Made by a program: the position numbers and the translations under genes. The notes below the pieces were generated by a model that was not told where the DNA came from, made no database searches, and saw only the letters and a program-made list of their open reading frames with translations. Of a DNA stretch of 7,221 nucleotides, positions 1 through 7,221 are shown one piece after another. The stretch's first letter is position 1; the number at the start of each line of letters is the position of its first letter. This DNA is from Methylorubrum extorquens (lineage in GTDB: Bacteria; Pseudomonadota; Alphaproteobacteria; Rhizobiales; Beijerinckiaceae), in contig JAEUAC010000269.1 of assembly GCA_019695455.1 (NCBI GenBank), positions 1 through 7,221 on the forward strand. Reading direction: 5' to 3'.

Positions 1-1
1 C

Positions 2-67
2 CTTCCGGCAGCCGCTCTCGCGCCTGCCGCCCCTCCCTCCGGGCGCGGGCGAGCGCGCCTTCGATGA
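2..67 (+). CDS. Possible 3' tail of an upstream gene (partial)
   Basis: This frame is open from the left edge and ends in TGA at 65-67, overlapping the ATG of the first permease (64-66) in an ATGA arrangement. The same stop-start overlap joins later genes of the operon, which makes a real upstream gene ending here plausible. Only 21 residues are visible, rich in Ala, Pro and Arg, with no recognisable motif. In sequence this GC-rich an open frame of this length is expected by chance, and the other two forward frames are also open here. The stop-start overlap is therefore the only real support. Confidence 0.25.
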   Translation, partial: LPAAALAPAAPPSGRGRARLR

Positions 68-999
68 TCCGCTTCCTCATCCGCCGGCTGTGGCAGACGG
101 TGCCGATCGTGCTCGCGGTGGCGGCGCTGATCTTCGTCCTGTTCAGCGTCATCCCGGGCACCTTCGCGTCCTCGCTCGGGGACGACGGGCGGAGCGTGGC
201 GGACGCCCAGGTCATAGAGCGCATGAACCGGGAATTCGGGCTCTCGGACCCGCTGCCCGTGCGTTTCGCCAAGTACGTGGCGCAGCTCGCGACCTTCGAT
301 CTCGGCACCTCCTTCCGGACGCGCCAGCCCGTCACGACCGTGCTCGCCGACCGGATGGGCCCGACGCTGCAGCTCGCCTTCGCGTCCATGCTGTTCGCCA
401 TCGTGCTCGGCGTGCCGCTCGGCTTCGTGGCGGCGCTCAAGCCCGGCAGCCTCGTCGATCTCGGCTCGATGGTGGTGGCCGTCTCGGGCCTCAGCCTGCC
501 CAAGTTCTGGCTCGGCCTCCTGCTGATGTACCTGTTCGCCCTGAAGCTCGGCTGGTTCCCGTCCTTCGGCTACGGCGACGGAAGTCCGCGCTACCTCGTC
601 CTCCCGGCGATCGCGCTCGGCGTCGCGCCGCTCGCCCTCCTGGCCCGCACGACGCGGGCCGCCGTCCTCGAGATCATGAACGCCGATTTCGTCCGCACGG
701 CCCGGTCCAAGGGCATGAGCGAGGGGCGGGTCGTGCGCTGGCACCTCGCCCGCAACGCGCTCGTCATCGTGCTTACGACCGTCGGCCTGCAGTTCGGCGG
801 CGTCATCGGCCAGGCGGTCGTCATCGAGAAGCTGTTCTCCTGGCCGGGCCTCGGATCGCTCCTCGTCGACAGCGTCTCCCAGCGCGACATCCCGGTCGTG
901 CAGGGCGCGATCCTCGTCATCGTCCTCTTCTTCCTCGCCGTGAACACGGCGGTGGACGTTCTCTGCGCGCTGATCGATCCGCGCATCAAGGTCGGCTGA
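64..999 (+). CDS. ABC transporter permease, DppB/OppB-type (peptide/nickel importer family)
   Basis: This 311-residue inner-membrane protein is the first of two permeases that form the translocation channel of a peptide/nickel-type ABC importer. It has the DppB layout. A first membrane segment (about 9-31) follows the typical start MIRFLIRRL. A periplasmic loop (about 32-100) contains FGLSDPLPVRF and FDLGTSFRT, both family hallmarks. Five further membrane segments lie near 103-125, 133-157, 179-196, 233-255 and 278-303. The cytoplasmic EAA coupling loop that docks on an ATPase is near 202-232, with DFVRTARSKG at 208-217. The protein ends in the usual IDPRIK. The length is normal for DppB. The frame is open further upstream, but the start at 64 matches the family N-terminus. 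No strong Shine-Dalgarno is visible. The second permease begins 3 bases after its stop. The family assignment is firm; the substrate is unknown. Confidence 0.95.
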   Translation: MIRFLIRRLWQTVPIVLAVAALIFVLFSVIPGTFASSLGDDGRSVADAQVIERMNREFGLSDPLPVRFAKYVAQLATFDLGTSFRTRQPVTTVLADRMGPTLQLAFASMLFAIVLGVPLGFVAALKPGSLVDLGSMVVAVSGLSLPKFWLGLLLMYLFALKLGWFPSFGYGDGSPRYLVLPAIALGVAPLALLARTTRAAVLEIMNADFVRTARSKGMSEGRVVRWHLARNALVIVLTTVGLQFGGVIGQAVVIEKLFSWPGLGSLLVDSVSQRDIPVVQGAILVIVLFFLAVNTAVDVLCALIDPRIKVG

Positions 1000-1002
1000 G
1001 AC

Positions 1003-1820
1003 ATGCGGTTCCGCGTCAACCTCATCGTGGGCGGCACCCTGTTCGTGGCCGTCGTCGCCGCGGGCCTGCTCGCGCCCTGGCTCGCCCACACCGATCCGGT
1101 GCTGGACGCGAACCTGATGAACGCCGAGGAACCGCCCGGCGCCGCCTTCTGGCTCGGCACGGACGGCCAGGGCCGCGACATCTACAGCCGCGTGCTCTAC
1201 GGCGCCCGCATCTCGCTCACGGTCGGCATCGTCTCGCAGCTGATCAACACGGTGATCGGCACGGCGCTGGGCCTCTCGGCCGGCTATTTCGGCGGCTGGT
1301 GGGACGATCTCGTCTCGGGCCTCACGAACCTGATGCTCGCGATCCCGTCGCTCGTCTTCGCGCTCGCCATCATGGCGATCCTGTCGCCGGGGCTCACGAG
1401 CCTTCTCATCGCGCTCGGCCTCACCAACTGGTCGTTCACGTGCCGGCTCGCCCGGGCCTCGGCGCTCTCGCTGCGCAGCCAGGGCTACGTGCAGGCCGCC
1501 AAGGTGCTCGGCTATTCCGACCTGCGCATCATGGCGACCCAGATGCTGCCGAACATGCTGGGGCCCATCATCGTCATCGGCACGCTCGGCATGGGCGGCG
1601 CCGTGCTGGCGGAGGCGGCGCTCTCCTTCCTCGGGCTCGGCATCCGGCCGCCCCAGCCCTCCTGGGGCTCCATGCTGTCGGACGCGCGCGACCAGATCAC
1701 GACGGCGCCCTGGGTCTCGATCTTTCCCGGCCTCGCGATCTTCGTCACCGTGCTCGGCCTGAACCTCCTCGGCGACGGCCTGCGCGACATCCTCGATCCG
1801 CAATCGCGGAGCCGCCGCGC

Positions 1821-1824
<4 letters not shown>
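1003..1824 (+). CDS. ABC transporter permease, DppC/OppC-type (peptide/nickel importer family)
   Basis: This 273-residue inner-membrane protein is the second channel subunit, the partner of the DppB-type permease just upstream. Diagnostic DppC features are visible. After the first membrane segment (about 7-28) comes FWLGTDGQGRDIYSR (49-63), the family signature. The EAA loop lies near 162-186, with QAAKVLGYSD starting at 164. LSFLGLGIRPPQPSWG (207-222) follows, and the C-terminus reads LGDGLRDILDP. About six membrane segments are expected. It is at the short end for the family because it lacks the N-terminal extension seen in OppC. Its stop overlaps the next gene's start (ATGA at 1821-1824), which implies translational coupling. 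AAGG at 988-991 is a weak ribosome binding site candidate 11 bases before the ATG. The family assignment is firm; the substrate is not determined. Confidence 0.95.
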
Positions 1825-2790
<966 letters not shown>

Positions 2791-2798
<8 letters not shown>

Positions 2799-3771
2799 CG
2801 CGACCACGCCCATCCTCGCCGTCGAGGATCTCGCGGTCCATTTCCCGATGGGCGGCGGGCTGTTCGGCGGCGCGCGCCGGACGCTCAAGGCCGTGGACGG
2901 CGTCGACCTCGTCCTCGAGCCGGGCGAATGCCTGGGCCTCGTCGGTGAATCCGGCTGCGGCAAGTCCACGCTCGCGCTGTCCATCCTCGGCCTGCAGGCG
3001 CCGACGCGCGGACGCATCCTGCTCGACGGGCAGGACGTCGCCGCGTCCCACGATCGACGGGCCCGCGCCCGCATCGTGCAGATGGTCTTCCAGGACCCCT
3101 ATTCCTCCCTGAACCCGCGCCAGACGGTGCGGCGCACGCTGGAGGAGCCGCTGCGGCTGCACGGCACGACCGACAAGGCCGAGATCGAGTCCCGCGTCGC
3201 CGCGATCCTCGCCCGCGTCGGGCTCCGGCCCGACCAGGCGGAGCGCTACCCGCACGAGTTCTCCGGCGGCCAGCGGCAGCGGATCGGGATCGCGCGCGCC
3301 CTCGTGCTCGAACCGCGGGTGGTCGTGCTGGACGAGCCGGTCTCGGCGCTCGACGTCTCCATCCGGGCGCAGATCATCAACCTCCTGCTCGACCTGAAGG
3401 ACCAGCTCGGCCTCGCCTACGTGATGATCAGCCACGATCTCGGCGTCGTGGAGCACATGAGCGACCGGGTCGCCGTCATGTATCTCGGCCGCATCGTCGA
3501 GACCGGCACCTGGCGGGACATCTTCGCCGCGCCGGGCCACCCCTACACGAAGGCCCTCATCGCCGCGATCCCGGACCCGTTCCGCGACGGCGTCCACGCC
3601 CGCATCACGGGCGAGGTGCCGAACCCGCTCGATCCGCCGACTGGCTGCGCCTTCCATCCCCGCTGCCCCGACGCGCTGCCGCTCTGCCGGGAGCCGCCCG
3701 CGATCGCCTTCGAACCGCTCGGCACCGGCCACGCGGCCCGCTGCCGCCGCGTCCACGAGCTCGCCGCCTGA
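2791..3771 (+). CDS. ABC transporter ATP-binding protein, DppF/OppF-type
   Basis: This 326-residue cytoplasmic ATPase is the second of the importer's pair, likely forming a heterodimer with the preceding DppD-type subunit. Motifs are Walker A GESGCGKST (52-60), Q-loop Gln101 in FQDPYSSLNPRQT (the usual DppF/OppF wording), signature FSGGQRQR (157-164), Walker B VVVLDEP with Asp181 and Glu182, ALD (186-188) and switch His215. The N-terminal HFPMGGGLFGG followed by LKAVDGVDL is also typical of OppF/DppF. The C-terminal extension has Cys286, Cys292, Cys299 and Cys318, matching the four-cysteine set of its partner. The gene overlaps the previous one by 8 bases and has no clear Shine-Dalgarno, so translation probably depends on coupling. 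Both sites look catalytically competent; neither ATPase appears degenerate. Confidence 0.95.
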
Positions 3772-4715
3772 TGGGCGAGGCGCCGCTCGAGATCCGCCGC
3801 TTCGCGGCCCTTGAGCCGGGGCCGCGCCTGATCGTGCTCGGCGCCGTGCACGGCAACGAGCCCTGCGGCCCGCTCGCGATCGGCCGGATCGTCGACGCGA
3901 TCCGGTCGGGCGCGATCTCCATCCGGCGCGGCAGCGTCACCGTCGTGCCGGTCGCGAACCCGATGGCGTTCCGCCTGAAGACGCGCGAGGGCGACCGCAA
4001 CCTCAACCGCGACCTTCGGGCCCGCGCGGAACCGCAGGACAACGAGGACCGGCTCGGCACCCTCCTCTGCCCGCTTCTCGCCGAGCACGACGTCCTTCTC
4101 GACCTCCACTCCTTCACGGGGGACGGGCCGCCCTTCGTCTTCGCCGGCCCCGACGACAATGCGGGAGCGATCGAGCCCTTCGCCCTGGCCGGGCCCGAAT
4201 GGGCGCTGGCGCGCCGGCTTGGCGTCGCGGTGGCCATGCATGGCTGGCTGGACGCGCACGAGCAGTTCCGGGCCGAGCGGGCGCGGCTCGGCTTTCCGCC
4301 GCTGCCGGCGACCGAAGGGGTCGGCACGACGGAGTTCATGCGCGCCGCGGGCGGCTACGCCGTCACGCTCGAGTGCGGGCGCCACGACGATCCGGACGCG
4401 GTCGGGATCGCGGAACGGGCCGTGCGGGCCGCGCTGGCGCATCTCGGCCTCGTCGACGAGGACCCGCCGCCCTCGACGACGCGGACGGCCATCAGGCTTT
4501 CGGACAGCCTGGTCTGCGAGCGCGAGGGCGACCGGATCGCGGACGGCTGGCGCACGGGCGATCCCGTGCCGGACGGCGCCGTCCTGGGCCACCGTGCCGA
4601 CGGCGCGCCCATCCGCCAGGACGGGCCCGGCTTCATCGTCTTCCCGAACCCACGGGCGAAGCCCGGACAGATGCTCGCCTTCCTCGGACGGACCAGCGAC
4701 CGGCCCCTGTCCTGA
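3771..4715 (+). CDS. Zinc-dependent deacylase, succinylglutamate desuccinylase/aspartoacylase family (M14-like)
   Basis: This 314-residue protein is predicted to be cytoplasmic (no signal peptide) and to hydrolyse an amide bond, releasing an acyl group from an N-acyl amino acid or related compound. The zinc site is visible as GAVHGNEPCG with His27 and Glu30, plus His113 in LDLHSF. The probable general base is Glu201 in TLECGRH. Arg72, Asn79 and Arg80 (TREGDRNLNRDL) have the same spacing as the substrate-binding Arg63, Asn70 and Arg71 of human aspartoacylase. Residues from about 230 form the smaller C-terminal domain expected for the family. The start overlaps the last base of the ATPase stop (TGATG), so it belongs to the transporter operon. 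Family members act on succinylglutamate (AstE), acetylaspartate (ASPA) and acetyl-diaminobutyrate (DoeB). Without other ast or doe genes here, the substrate cannot be named. The operon suggests it processes what the importer brings in. Confidence 0.88.
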   Translation: MGEAPLEIRRFAALEPGPRLIVLGAVHGNEPCGPLAIGRIVDAIRSGAISIRRGSVTVVPVANPMAFRLKTREGDRNLNRDLRARAEPQDNEDRLGTLLCPLLAEHDVLLDLHSFTGDGPPFVFAGPDDNAGAIEPFALAGPEWALARRLGVAVAMHGWLDAHEQFRAERARLGFPPLPATEGVGTTEFMRAAGGYAVTLECGRHDDPDAVGIAERAVRAALAHLGLVDEDPPPSTTRTAIRLSDSLVCEREGDRIADGWRTGDPVPDGAVLGHRADGAPIRQDGPGFIVFPNPRAKPGQMLAFLGRTSDRPLS

Positions 4716-4803
4716 GAGCCGTTGCGGCCCGGGGAGCCCGACAGGGGGTTGGCCTCGGCGCCCGTGGCGCTAAGCTCCGCTCCCCTGCCGCCAGGAGCGT
4801 TCC
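4716..4803 (+). promoter_or_regulatory. Intergenic leader of the binding-protein gene, with weak promoter candidate
   Basis: This 88-base gap is the only sizeable break in the otherwise gap-free + strand cluster. TTGGCC (4749-4754) and TAAGCT (4771-4776) are separated by 16 bases and resemble a weak sigma-70 type -35/-10 pair (4 of 6 and 3 of 6 consensus matches). Two overlapping, mutually exclusive inverted repeats are also present: GGGGAGC (4731-4737) with GCTCCCC (4779-4785), and CAGGGG (4742-4747) with CCCCTG (4782-4787). Either could fold the leader just before the ribosome binding site. A separate promoter would allow more binding protein than membrane components, which is common for ABC importers, but the promoter call itself is tentative. 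Confidence 0.3.
4793..4797 (+). promoter_or_regulatory. Ribosome binding site of the solute-binding protein gene
   Basis: AGGAG lies 6 bases before the ATG at 4804. It is the best Shine-Dalgarno on the + strand of this window and fixes the start of the binding protein. The upstream operon genes have weak or no such sites. Confidence 0.75.
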
Positions 4804-6378
4804 ATGACGACCTTGTCCCGCCGCACCCTTCTCGGGGCCGCCGCCGGTGCCCTCGCGACGCCCGCGCTGGGCCAGAACACGCGGGCCGCGACGCTCCGCT
4901 TCGTCCCGCAGGCGAACCTGACGGCCCTCGACCCGATCTGGACGACGGCGACCGTGACGGGCAACCACGGCTACTACGTCTTCGACACGCTCTACGCGAA
5001 CGACGGCGAGGGCCGCGCGCACCCGCAGATGGCGGAGGGCCACGAGGTGCTGGACGACGGCAAGCGCTGGCGCATCACGCTGCGCAGCGGCCTCGTCTTC
5101 CACGACGGCGAGGCCGTCCGGTCGGCCGACGTGGTGACGAGCCTCAGGCGCTGGGCGTCGCGCGACCCGTTCGGGCAGCTCGTCGCGGCGGTCGCGGACG
5201 AGTGGGTGATCGTCGACGACCGGACCTTCGACATCCGCCTGAAGCGCCCCTTCCCGCTCCTTCTCACGGCCTTCGGCAAGGCCGACAACGCGGCCTTCAT
5301 CATGCCGGAGCGGCTGGCGAAGACGGACTCGACGAAGCAGATCACGGAGATGGTCGGATCGGGCCCGTACCGGTTCGTGGCGGGCGAGTTCGTCGCCGGC
5401 AGCCGCGGCGTCTACGAGAAGTTCGACCGCTACGTCCCTCGGAGCGAGGCGCCGGTCTTCGCGACCGGCGCCAAGATCGCGCATTTCCCGCGGGTGGAAT
5501 GGGCCGTCATGCCGGACCCGGCGACGGCCGCGTCGGCGCTCCTGCGGGGCGAGGTCGATTGGTGGGAACGGCCGCTGTCCGACCTGCAGCCGGTGCTCGC
5601 CAAGAGCCGCGACATCCGCCGCGAGGTGATGGACAAGGCCGGGCGGCTCGCCCTCATGCGGCTGAACTGCCTGCATGCTCCCTTCGACGACGTGCGCCTG
5701 CGCCAGGCCGTGCGGACGTCGGTCGTCCAGGAGAGCTACATGCAGGCGTCGCAGGGGGACGACGCCTCGGCCTGGACGACGACCCGCAGCCTCTGGCCGA
5801 AGGGCACGCCCTATCACGGCGACTCGCCGGCCATGATGCCGGGCGACCTCGCCCGGGCGAAGGCCATGCTGAAGGAGGCGGGCTACGCGAACGCGCCGGT
5901 CGTCATCATCAACCCGACCGACTTCCCCGACATCGGGCCGCTCGGCCAGGTCACGGCCGACACCCTCGGGCGGATCGGCATGAACGTCGACCTGCGCGAT
6001 TCCGACTGGGGGACCGTGATCCAGCGGCGCGCCTCGCGGGAGCCGGTCGACAAGGGCGGTTGGAGCATCTTCCACACGACGGGCGGCGCCGTGCTCTACG
6101 GCAGCCCGGCCACCTCCGCGCTGACGCGCGGCCAGGGCGATGCGGGCTGGTTCGGCTGGTGGAAGAACGACGAGGCGGAAAAGCTCACGCAGGACTGGCT
6201 TTACGCCCCGGACGAGGCCGGCCAGAAGGCCGCCGCCGCCGCGATCGACCGCCTCGTCCTCGACCAGGCCCCCACGATCCCGCTCGGCCAGTTCACGATC
6301 AGGACGGCCTTCCGGTCCGACCTGACGGGCATGATCGAGGGCACGGCGCCCTATCCCTGGGGCGTTCGGCGCGTGTGA
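4804..6378 (+). CDS. ABC transporter periplasmic solute-binding protein, family 5 (peptide/nickel type)
   Basis: This 524-residue protein is the extracytoplasmic receptor that would deliver solute to the permeases encoded upstream. The N-terminus has a twin-arginine type leader, SRRTLLG at 5-11, then a short Ala/Gly/Leu stretch and a probable cleavage after Ala-Leu-Gly (21-23). There is no lipobox cysteine, so the mature protein should be soluble in the periplasm. Family 5 hallmarks follow: an N-terminal strand with LTALDPIWTT, then WRITLRSGLVFHDGEAV (FHDGE from residue 99) and SADVVTSLRRW, and later VGSGPYRF. A helix with LARAKAMLKEAGY and the C-terminal segment DQAPTIPLGQF are also typical. 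The length fits the family (about 500-550). It lies 88 bases after the deacylase, with its own ribosome binding site. The ligand could be a peptide, an N-acyl amino acid or another solute; sequence alone does not decide. Confidence 0.93.
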   Translation: MTTLSRRTLLGAAAGALATPALGQNTRAATLRFVPQANLTALDPIWTTATVTGNHGYYVFDTLYANDGEGRAHPQMAEGHEVLDDGKRWRITLRSGLVFHDGEAVRSADVVTSLRRWASRDPFGQLVAAVADEWVIVDDRTFDIRLKRPFPLLLTAFGKADNAAFIMPERLAKTDSTKQITEMVGSGPYRFVAGEFVAGSRGVYEKFDRYVPRSEAPVFATGAKIAHFPRVEWAVMPDPATAASALLRGEVDWWERPLSDLQPVLAKSRDIRREVMDKAGRLALMRLNCLHAPFDDVRLRQAVRTSVVQESYMQASQGDDASAWTTTRSLWPKGTPYHGDSPAMMPGDLARAKAMLKEAGYANAPVVIINPTDFPDIGPLGQVTADTLGRIGMNVDLRDSDWGTVIQRRASREPVDKGGWSIFHTTGGAVLYGSPATSALTRGQGDAGWFGWWKNDEAEKLTQDWLYAPDEAGQKAAAAAIDRLVLDQAPTIPLGQFTIRTAFRSDLTGMIEGTAPYPWGVRRV

Positions 6379-6388
6379 GCGCGCCGCA

Positions 6389-6404
6389 CGCGCCGCCCGG
6401 CGCG
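6389..6404 (+). terminator. GC-rich hairpin after the binding-protein gene
   Basis: CGCGCC (6389-6394), a GCCC loop and GGCGCG (6399-6404) make a perfect 6-bp stem beginning 10 bases after the TGA at 6376-6378. No T-run follows, so if it terminates transcription it is not a classical intrinsic terminator. In sequence this GC-rich a 6-bp stem can arise by chance, but its position right after a stop codon between convergent genes fits a terminator or 3'-end stabiliser. Confidence 0.35.
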
Positions 6405-6415
6405 ACCGGTGGCGC

Positions 6416-6444
6416 GAACCGGGGCGCGCGGCGCGCGCCGGTTC
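6416..6444. terminator. Long near-perfect hairpin between convergent genes
   Basis: The arms 6416-6428 and 6432-6444 pair at 12 of 13 positions, with one G-G mismatch (6423/6437) and a 3-base loop (6429-6431). The outer part is GAACCGG/CCGGTTC. It sits 13 bases beyond the end of the - strand L,D-transpeptidase gene (6458) and 37 bases beyond the + strand binding-protein stop, so it could serve both transcripts. There is no T-run on either side, so its role as a bidirectional terminator is inferred from position and symmetry. Confidence 0.45.
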
Positions 6445-6457
6445 CGCGCCGCCGCCG

Positions 6458-7153
6458 CTACGCCGGCAGGACGACGACCTTCGTCTTCACGGGCGTGCGC
6501 GCGTAGAGATGCAGCATGTCCTGGCTGAGGAGGCCGACGCAGCCGCTGGTGACGCCCGACCCGATCGAGTCCGGGTCGCTCGAGGCGTAGATCGTGTACA
6601 GCGTGTACGCGCCGTTCTGGTAGAGGTAGAGCGTCCGGGCCCCGAGCGGGTTGTCGAGACCGCCCGGCATGCCGCGGGCGTATTTCGCGGCCTCCGGCTG
6701 GCGCTTGATCATCTCCTTGGGCGGCGTCCAGGTCGCCCATTCGGCCTTGCGGCCGACATAGGCGTCGCCGTTCCACAGGAAGCCGTCGCGGCCGACATTG
6801 GCGCCGTAGCGGGTGGCCGCCCCGTCCTCCTCGATGCGGTAGACGTAGTAGTTGCCGGGATCGACGACGATCGTGCCCGGGGCCTCCTTGGAGGCGTAGC
6901 GGACGAGCCGCCGGTGGTACTTCGGATCGACCTTGGCGATGTCGACGGCCGGGATGGGGAACTTCTCGTTCGGGAGCGGCCCGTACATCTCGCGCGCCTC
7001 GGCCAGGCCCAGCCCGTCCGTCGTGTTGCAGCCGGCGAGTCCGAGGGCGCCGAGCGAGGCGGCCGCGCCGAACAGCGCCGTCCGCCGGTCGAGGAGACCA
7101 GTCCGCGGACCGCCCCGTGCGCCCGCGCCGGCGCTGCCCTTGTCGGTGACCAT
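6458..7153 (-). CDS. Divergent L,D-transpeptidase (YkuD) family lipoprotein
   Basis: This 231-residue protein is predicted to be exported and lipid-anchored. A long n-region is followed by a twin-arginine type motif DRRTALF (22-28), a hydrophobic stretch and a lipobox LAGC with Cys42. The catalytic domain spans about 94-230 (GTIVVDPGNYYVYRI, VGRKAEW, WTPPKEMI, DNPLGARTLYLY, then TSGCVGLLSQD). YkuD enzymes form or trim 3-3 peptidoglycan crosslinks, or attach proteins to the wall, through a cysteine. Here nucleophile Cys205 is kept. The usual HGT histidine, 16 residues before the cysteine, is Tyr189 (IYASSDP), and the usual arginine two after the cysteine is Gly207. The reading frame is otherwise intact. 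It may therefore be an altered-activity or inactive paralogue. The start is supported by GGAAGG 9 bases upstream. It is convergent with, and probably unrelated to, the transporter operon. Confidence 0.88.
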   Translation of the reverse strand: MVTDKGSAGAGARGGPRTGLLDRRTALFGAAASLGALGLAGCNTTDGLGLAEAREMYGPLPNEKFPIPAVDIAKVDPKYHRRLVRYASKEAPGTIVVDPGNYYVYRIEEDGAATRYGANVGRDGFLWNGDAYVGRKAEWATWTPPKEMIKRQPEAAKYARGMPGGLDNPLGARTLYLYQNGAYTLYTIYASSDPDSIGSGVTSGCVGLLSQDMLHLYARTPVKTKVVVLPA

Positions 7154-7162
7154 GATCCTGGA

Positions 7163-7168
7163 CCTTCC
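7163..7168 (-). promoter_or_regulatory. Ribosome binding site of the L,D-transpeptidase family gene
   Basis: GGAAGG on the - strand lies 9 bases before the ATG at 7153-7151. It favours this start over an out-of-frame ATG at 7170-7168 that overlaps the site itself. Only 3 bases separate it from the base of the inverted repeat upstream. Confidence 0.6.
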
Positions 7169-7171
7169 ATC

Positions 7172-7212
7172 TCCGGCGGCCGGCCGCGACGTCCCGGCCG
7201 GCGACCGCCGGA
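7172..7212. repeat. 14-bp GC-rich inverted repeat upstream of the L,D-transpeptidase family gene
   Basis: The left arm (7172-7185, TCCGGCGGCCGGCC) pairs with GGCCGG (7196-7201) and CCGCCGGA (7205-7212), leaving a 3-base bulge (CGA, 7202-7204) and a 10-base loop (7186-7195). It would form a very stable stem in a - strand transcript, ending 3 bases before the ribosome binding site. It could be a leader structure affecting translation, the terminator of a neighbouring gene outside the window, or a chance product of the base composition. Confidence 0.45.
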
Positions 7213-7221
7213 CCGGGCCGG

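Noticed and set aside
90..1820. Long open + strand frame that would extend the first ATPase N-terminally to 902 residues
   Set aside because: The extension overlaps both permease genes out of frame, is a low-complexity Ala/Arg/Gly/Pro sequence with no domain, and the ATPase family N-terminus starts at 1821. It is a by-product of high GC.
4633..6075. 480-residue open frame on the - strand opposite the binding-protein gene
   Set aside because: The translation is rich in Arg, Val, Asp and His, has no domain pattern, and runs through the strongly supported binding-protein gene and the end of the deacylase. Treated as a shadow.

Overview
The window is GC-rich (about 70% by eye), with tightly packed genes, strong third-position G/C bias and long spurious open frames on both strands. 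The protein style (twin-arginine leaders, a large DppBCDF-type importer, a short YkuD lipoprotein) suggests an alphaproteobacterium of the Rhizobiales, perhaps a Methylobacterium-like genus. That placement rests on general resemblance, not on a marker gene.

Positions 64-6378 (+ strand) hold a peptide/nickel-type ABC importer locus. Two inner-membrane permeases (64-999 and 1003-1824) are followed by two ATPases (1821-2798 and 2791-3771) and a zinc-dependent deacylase of the succinylglutamate desuccinylase/aspartoacylase (AstE/ASPA) family (3771-4715). These five genes are joined by a 3-nt gap or by 4-, 8- and 1-nt overlaps, so they almost certainly form one translationally coupled operon. After 88 bases with a good ribosome binding site and a weak promoter candidate comes the periplasmic solute-binding protein (4804-6378), which carries a twin-arginine signal peptide. 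The simplest model is that the binding protein captures an oligopeptide or N-acyl-amino-acid-like solute, the permeases and ATPases import it, and the deacylase removes an acyl group in the cytoplasm. The true substrate cannot be read from the sequence.

Positions 6379-6457 separate two convergent genes and contain two GC-rich hairpins, probably terminators. On the - strand, 6458-7153 encodes a twin-arginine-type lipoprotein with an L,D-transpeptidase (YkuD) fold. It keeps the nucleophilic cysteine motif SGC, but the conserved histidine of the HGT motif is tyrosine and the conserved arginine after the cysteine is glycine. This is the most unusual item in the window. Just upstream of its ribosome binding site lies a 14-bp GC-rich inverted repeat (7172-7212).

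I saw no RNA genes, insertion sequences, CRISPR arrays, phage genes or defence genes. Apart from the divergent YkuD protein and the pairing of a deacylase with the importer, this looks like an ordinary metabolic chromosomal region.
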